Positions 4,978 through 6,472 of a stretch of 6,472 nt of DNA are shown here, one piece after another. The DNA lies in NCBI GenBank assembly GCA_964534095.1, contig CAZHPF010000056.1:1-6472 (forward strand). The letters are read 5' to 3'. Source of the DNA: CALMSM01 sp964534095 (lineage in GTDB: Bacteria > Patescibacteriota > Saccharimonadia > Saccharimonadales > CALMSM01). Positions within the stretch are counted from its first letter, which is position 1; the number at the start of each line of letters is the position of its first letter. A program made the position numbers and the translations under genes. The notes below the pieces were generated by a model. The model was not told where the DNA came from, ran no database searches, and was given only the letters and a program-made list of their open reading frames with translations.

Positions 4978-5297
4978 TGTGTCGTCCTTGTTATAACGAA
5001 GCCGACAATTGCATAGCCCAAAATACACACAATTAGCCCAATAATGGCATATAGTATCGTGTCTTTGGCTTTGGCAACGTTTTGAGCGTTTCCTAGGGAG
5101 TTAATATACTTAAGCCCGCCCAGCACAACAAACACAAGCGCCACACCGCCGGCAAACCCAAACACCACCTTTAAAACTGTTTCAAGGGTAGACTGGTTAA
5201 GCGCTATCGGGTTACCACTGGCGTCTTTGGGTATATTGACATCGTCCCGGTTCAAAAGGGCTGCAAAATAGTAGGCATACGTACGTATTATTTCCAT
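4974..5297 (-). CDS. Pilin-like two-helix protein without signal peptide (paralogue D)
   Basis: At 107 aa this is the smallest member of the run. Unlike its neighbours it has no Sec signal peptide. An amphipathic N-terminus (MEIIRTYAYYFAALLNRDD) is followed by a short polar stretch, helix 1 at about 42-65 (VLKVVFGFAGGVALVFVVLGG), the loop NSLGNAQNVAKAKDT at 66-80 and helix 2 at 81-102. The AK-x-TI-x-YA-x-IGL motif matches the other paralogues. It overlaps gene E by 10 bases at its start and gene C by 4 bases at its end, so all three are probably translated together. A weak GGGGA lies upstream of the ATG. Insertion into the membrane without cleavage is expected. Role inferred from context. Confidence 0.8.
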   Translation of the reverse strand: MEIIRTYAYYFAALLNRDDVNIPKDASGNPIALNQSTLETVLKVVFGFAGGVALVFVVLGGLKYINSLGNAQNVAKAKDTILYAIIGLIVCILGYAIVGFVITRTTQ

Positions 5298-5746
5298 AAT
5301 ATATTCCCCACAAATCCTACAACTGTTGCGGCAAATAATGCAATGACTAGCCCGATGGACGCACCCACGATAGTGCCTTTAGCATTTTTAGTTGCTTCAG
5401 GCTCACCCTGGCTAAGGATATAGCGGAATCCTCCATAAATAGTAAAGCCGATTGCTACCAGCCCGGCCAGCCTCAGCATAATCTGAATAACCGCCATTAC
5501 TACGCGCGGCACTGCCCTTTCCCAATCTATACTTGTAGGGTCGGCTGGCACCGTTGGGCCGATAATGGCACAGTCATCACCATTTTTAGGACCTACATCC
5601 AGGTATTCGTACCAGGATGGCAGCCCTAATATAGGTGATGTACAACCCGGCGCTAACACTGCTTGAGCGGTGGCAGGCAACAGGTACACTCCTGCCACTA
5701 AGGATAGCCCAAAAATCCAGCCGGTTATCATAATTTTCTTCATCAT
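5288..5746 (-). CDS. Pilin-like exported two-helix protein (paralogue E)
   Basis: This 152-aa protein has a signal peptide at 1-29 (MMKKIMITGWIFGLSL..., likely cut after ATAQA). A mature polar domain of about 45 residues carries two cysteines (C35, C59). Helix 1 is at about 80-104, the loop YGGFRYILSQGEPEATKNAKGT spans 104-125, and helix 2 is at 126-150. GGFRYIxSxGEPE-AxKNAKGTI is the family pattern also seen, as GGFQYVTSGGDS, in A and B. Start: GGAGGAG on the minus strand lies 10 bases before ATGATG at 5746/5743, which strongly favours this over a longer frame from 5776. The stop of gene F overlaps this ATG as TAATG, so the genes are coupled. Confidence 0.85.
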   Translation of the reverse strand: MMKKIMITGWIFGLSLVAGVYLLPATAQAVLAPGCTSPILGLPSWYEYLDVGPKNGDDCAIIGPTVPADPTSIDWERAVPRVVMAVIQIMLRLAGLVAIGFTIYGGFRYILSQGEPEATKNAKGTIVGASIGLVIALFAATVVGFVGNILWK

Positions 5747-6472
5747 TAGTTTAGTACTCCTCCGGGTATAACCCACTGCAAAAACGTCCAGATAAATATG
5801 TATACCGCCAGTGCTAACACTGAGCTGTAAATCCTGCCTTTGGCTTTTGCCACTGCTTGAGGATCGTTACGGGCAGCGCTGTACTGAATACCGCTGGCGA
5901 TAATAACAGCTATTACTATTAAGCCGACAGCCGCACTCAAAACATTAATAGCCAGGACTAGGTATCCGACGATAGGGCAGTCGTTCCTATCGCTAATGTC
6001 TCCGCTGGTGCAGGTGGTAGGAGCATTATCTACGGTAGGGCTTGCACCTGAACCACTACTGGCATCGTCGTATTTTCCTCCAGGGTAAGTTCCGGCACTG
6101 AGCGCTATGTATGCCGAATCAAGGCAGCCATGCTCGGTCACTACGTTATCTGCGGTAATGGCATAGCATTTACGTTCTTCAAAGCTGAAAGTCGACCCGG
6201 AGTCCGCGCATTCGATGGCTTCATATATTTTCTCATCCGGATTTTCTTTGATACAACGCGGTGCATTAGCCTCTGCGACATCTGTAGCACAGTCAATCTC
6301 CGCCCAGTCAATACTGATCGAGAAGCACCTGTCGGCCAGCTCATCCAACGAGCTTACTCCTGCAAAATCAAGCAAGGTGTCTTTTAACCCTGGCAAGCTA
6401 GGGTTGTCACAGGGGATTTCGTTAGCATGCGCATCAGCTGTCGCGCTATAGCATTTTACGCCCGCCGCAGAG
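5746..6472 (-). CDS. Cys-rich exported protein with C-terminal pilin-like module (partial, 5' end beyond window)
   Basis: The frame stays open to the window edge, so the N-terminus is missing; 241 residues are visible. The first ~165 form a polar, cysteine-rich region with at least ten cysteines, probably outside the membrane and disulphide-bonded. Two helices follow at about 168-196 and 214-234, separated by SAARNDPQAVAKAKGRI, a version of the pilin-family loop. A motif occurs twice: KCYSATAD...C near visible residue 6 and KCYAITAD...C near residue 102, suggesting a repeated extracellular unit. It is the most upstream gene here of the coupled run and is much larger than a simple pilin. It could be a tip, adhesin-like or channel-linked subunit carrying a large external domain. 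Repeat and helices are seen; the role is inference. Confidence 0.75.
   Translation of the reverse strand, partial: SAAGVKCYSATADAHANEIPCDNPSLPGLKDTLLDFAGVSSLDELADRCFSISIDWAEIDCATDVAEANAPRCIKENPDEKIYEAIECADSGSTFSFEERKCYAITADNVVTEHGCLDSAYIALSAGTYPGGKYDDASSGSGASPTVDNAPTTCTSGDISDRNDCPIVGYLVLAINVLSAAVGLIVIAVIIASGIQYSAARNDPQAVAKAKGRIYSSVLALAVYIFIWTFLQWVIPGGVLN

Overview
This window most likely comes from a Patescibacteria (CPR) genome, with Saccharibacteria (TM7) as the best guess. The main evidence is a run of very small, exported, two-helix VirB2/TrbC-like pilin proteins. Further support comes from a small two-helix membrane protein with a WEASEYI motif, of a kind I associate with this group, and from compact tRNA genes that encode their own CCA. 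No marker gene proves the lineage, so it is an inference. TGA is used as an ordinary stop in a tight ATGA gene overlap, which argues against the glycine-UGA code of SR1 and Gracilibacteria.

Layout. (1) 1-519, plus strand: a short hypothetical protein with one N-terminal membrane helix and a long low-complexity tail. (2) 580-1372, minus strand: a membrane protein, then tRNA-Arg with the unusual anticodon GCG, then an intrinsic terminator. (3) 1373-1647: no gene; it holds a cluster of GTCAT-ended palindromic repeats and the terminator of the tRNA-Ser unit. (4) 1648-2108, minus strand: tRNA-Ser(UGA) and tRNA-Ser(GCU), separated by a hairpin-rich spacer that contains a second, truncated copy of the tRNA-Ser(UGA) 3' end. 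(5) 2111-2821, minus strand: a ComF-type phosphoribosyltransferase with both cysteine pairs and the PRPP motif. (6) 2869-3498, plus strand: a promoter and an Hsp20 small heat-shock protein, ending at a strong bidirectional terminator at 3602-3630. (7) 3651-6472, minus strand: six tandem genes, five complete and the first cut by the window edge, each ending in the same two-helix pilin-like module.

How the genes work together. Four of the six genes at 3651-6472 overlap by 1-10 bases, as expected of one translationally coupled operon. They probably supply structural subunits of a type IV secretion or pilus-like surface machine. In an epibiotic bacterium such a machine could serve host attachment, DNA uptake or secretion, and the nearby comF fits with DNA uptake, although it is a separate gene. 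The last two pilins share 107 bp of perfect DNA identity inside otherwise diverged sequence, which suggests gene conversion.

The least explained parts are the tRNA-Ser spacer and the set of divergent pilin paralogues.
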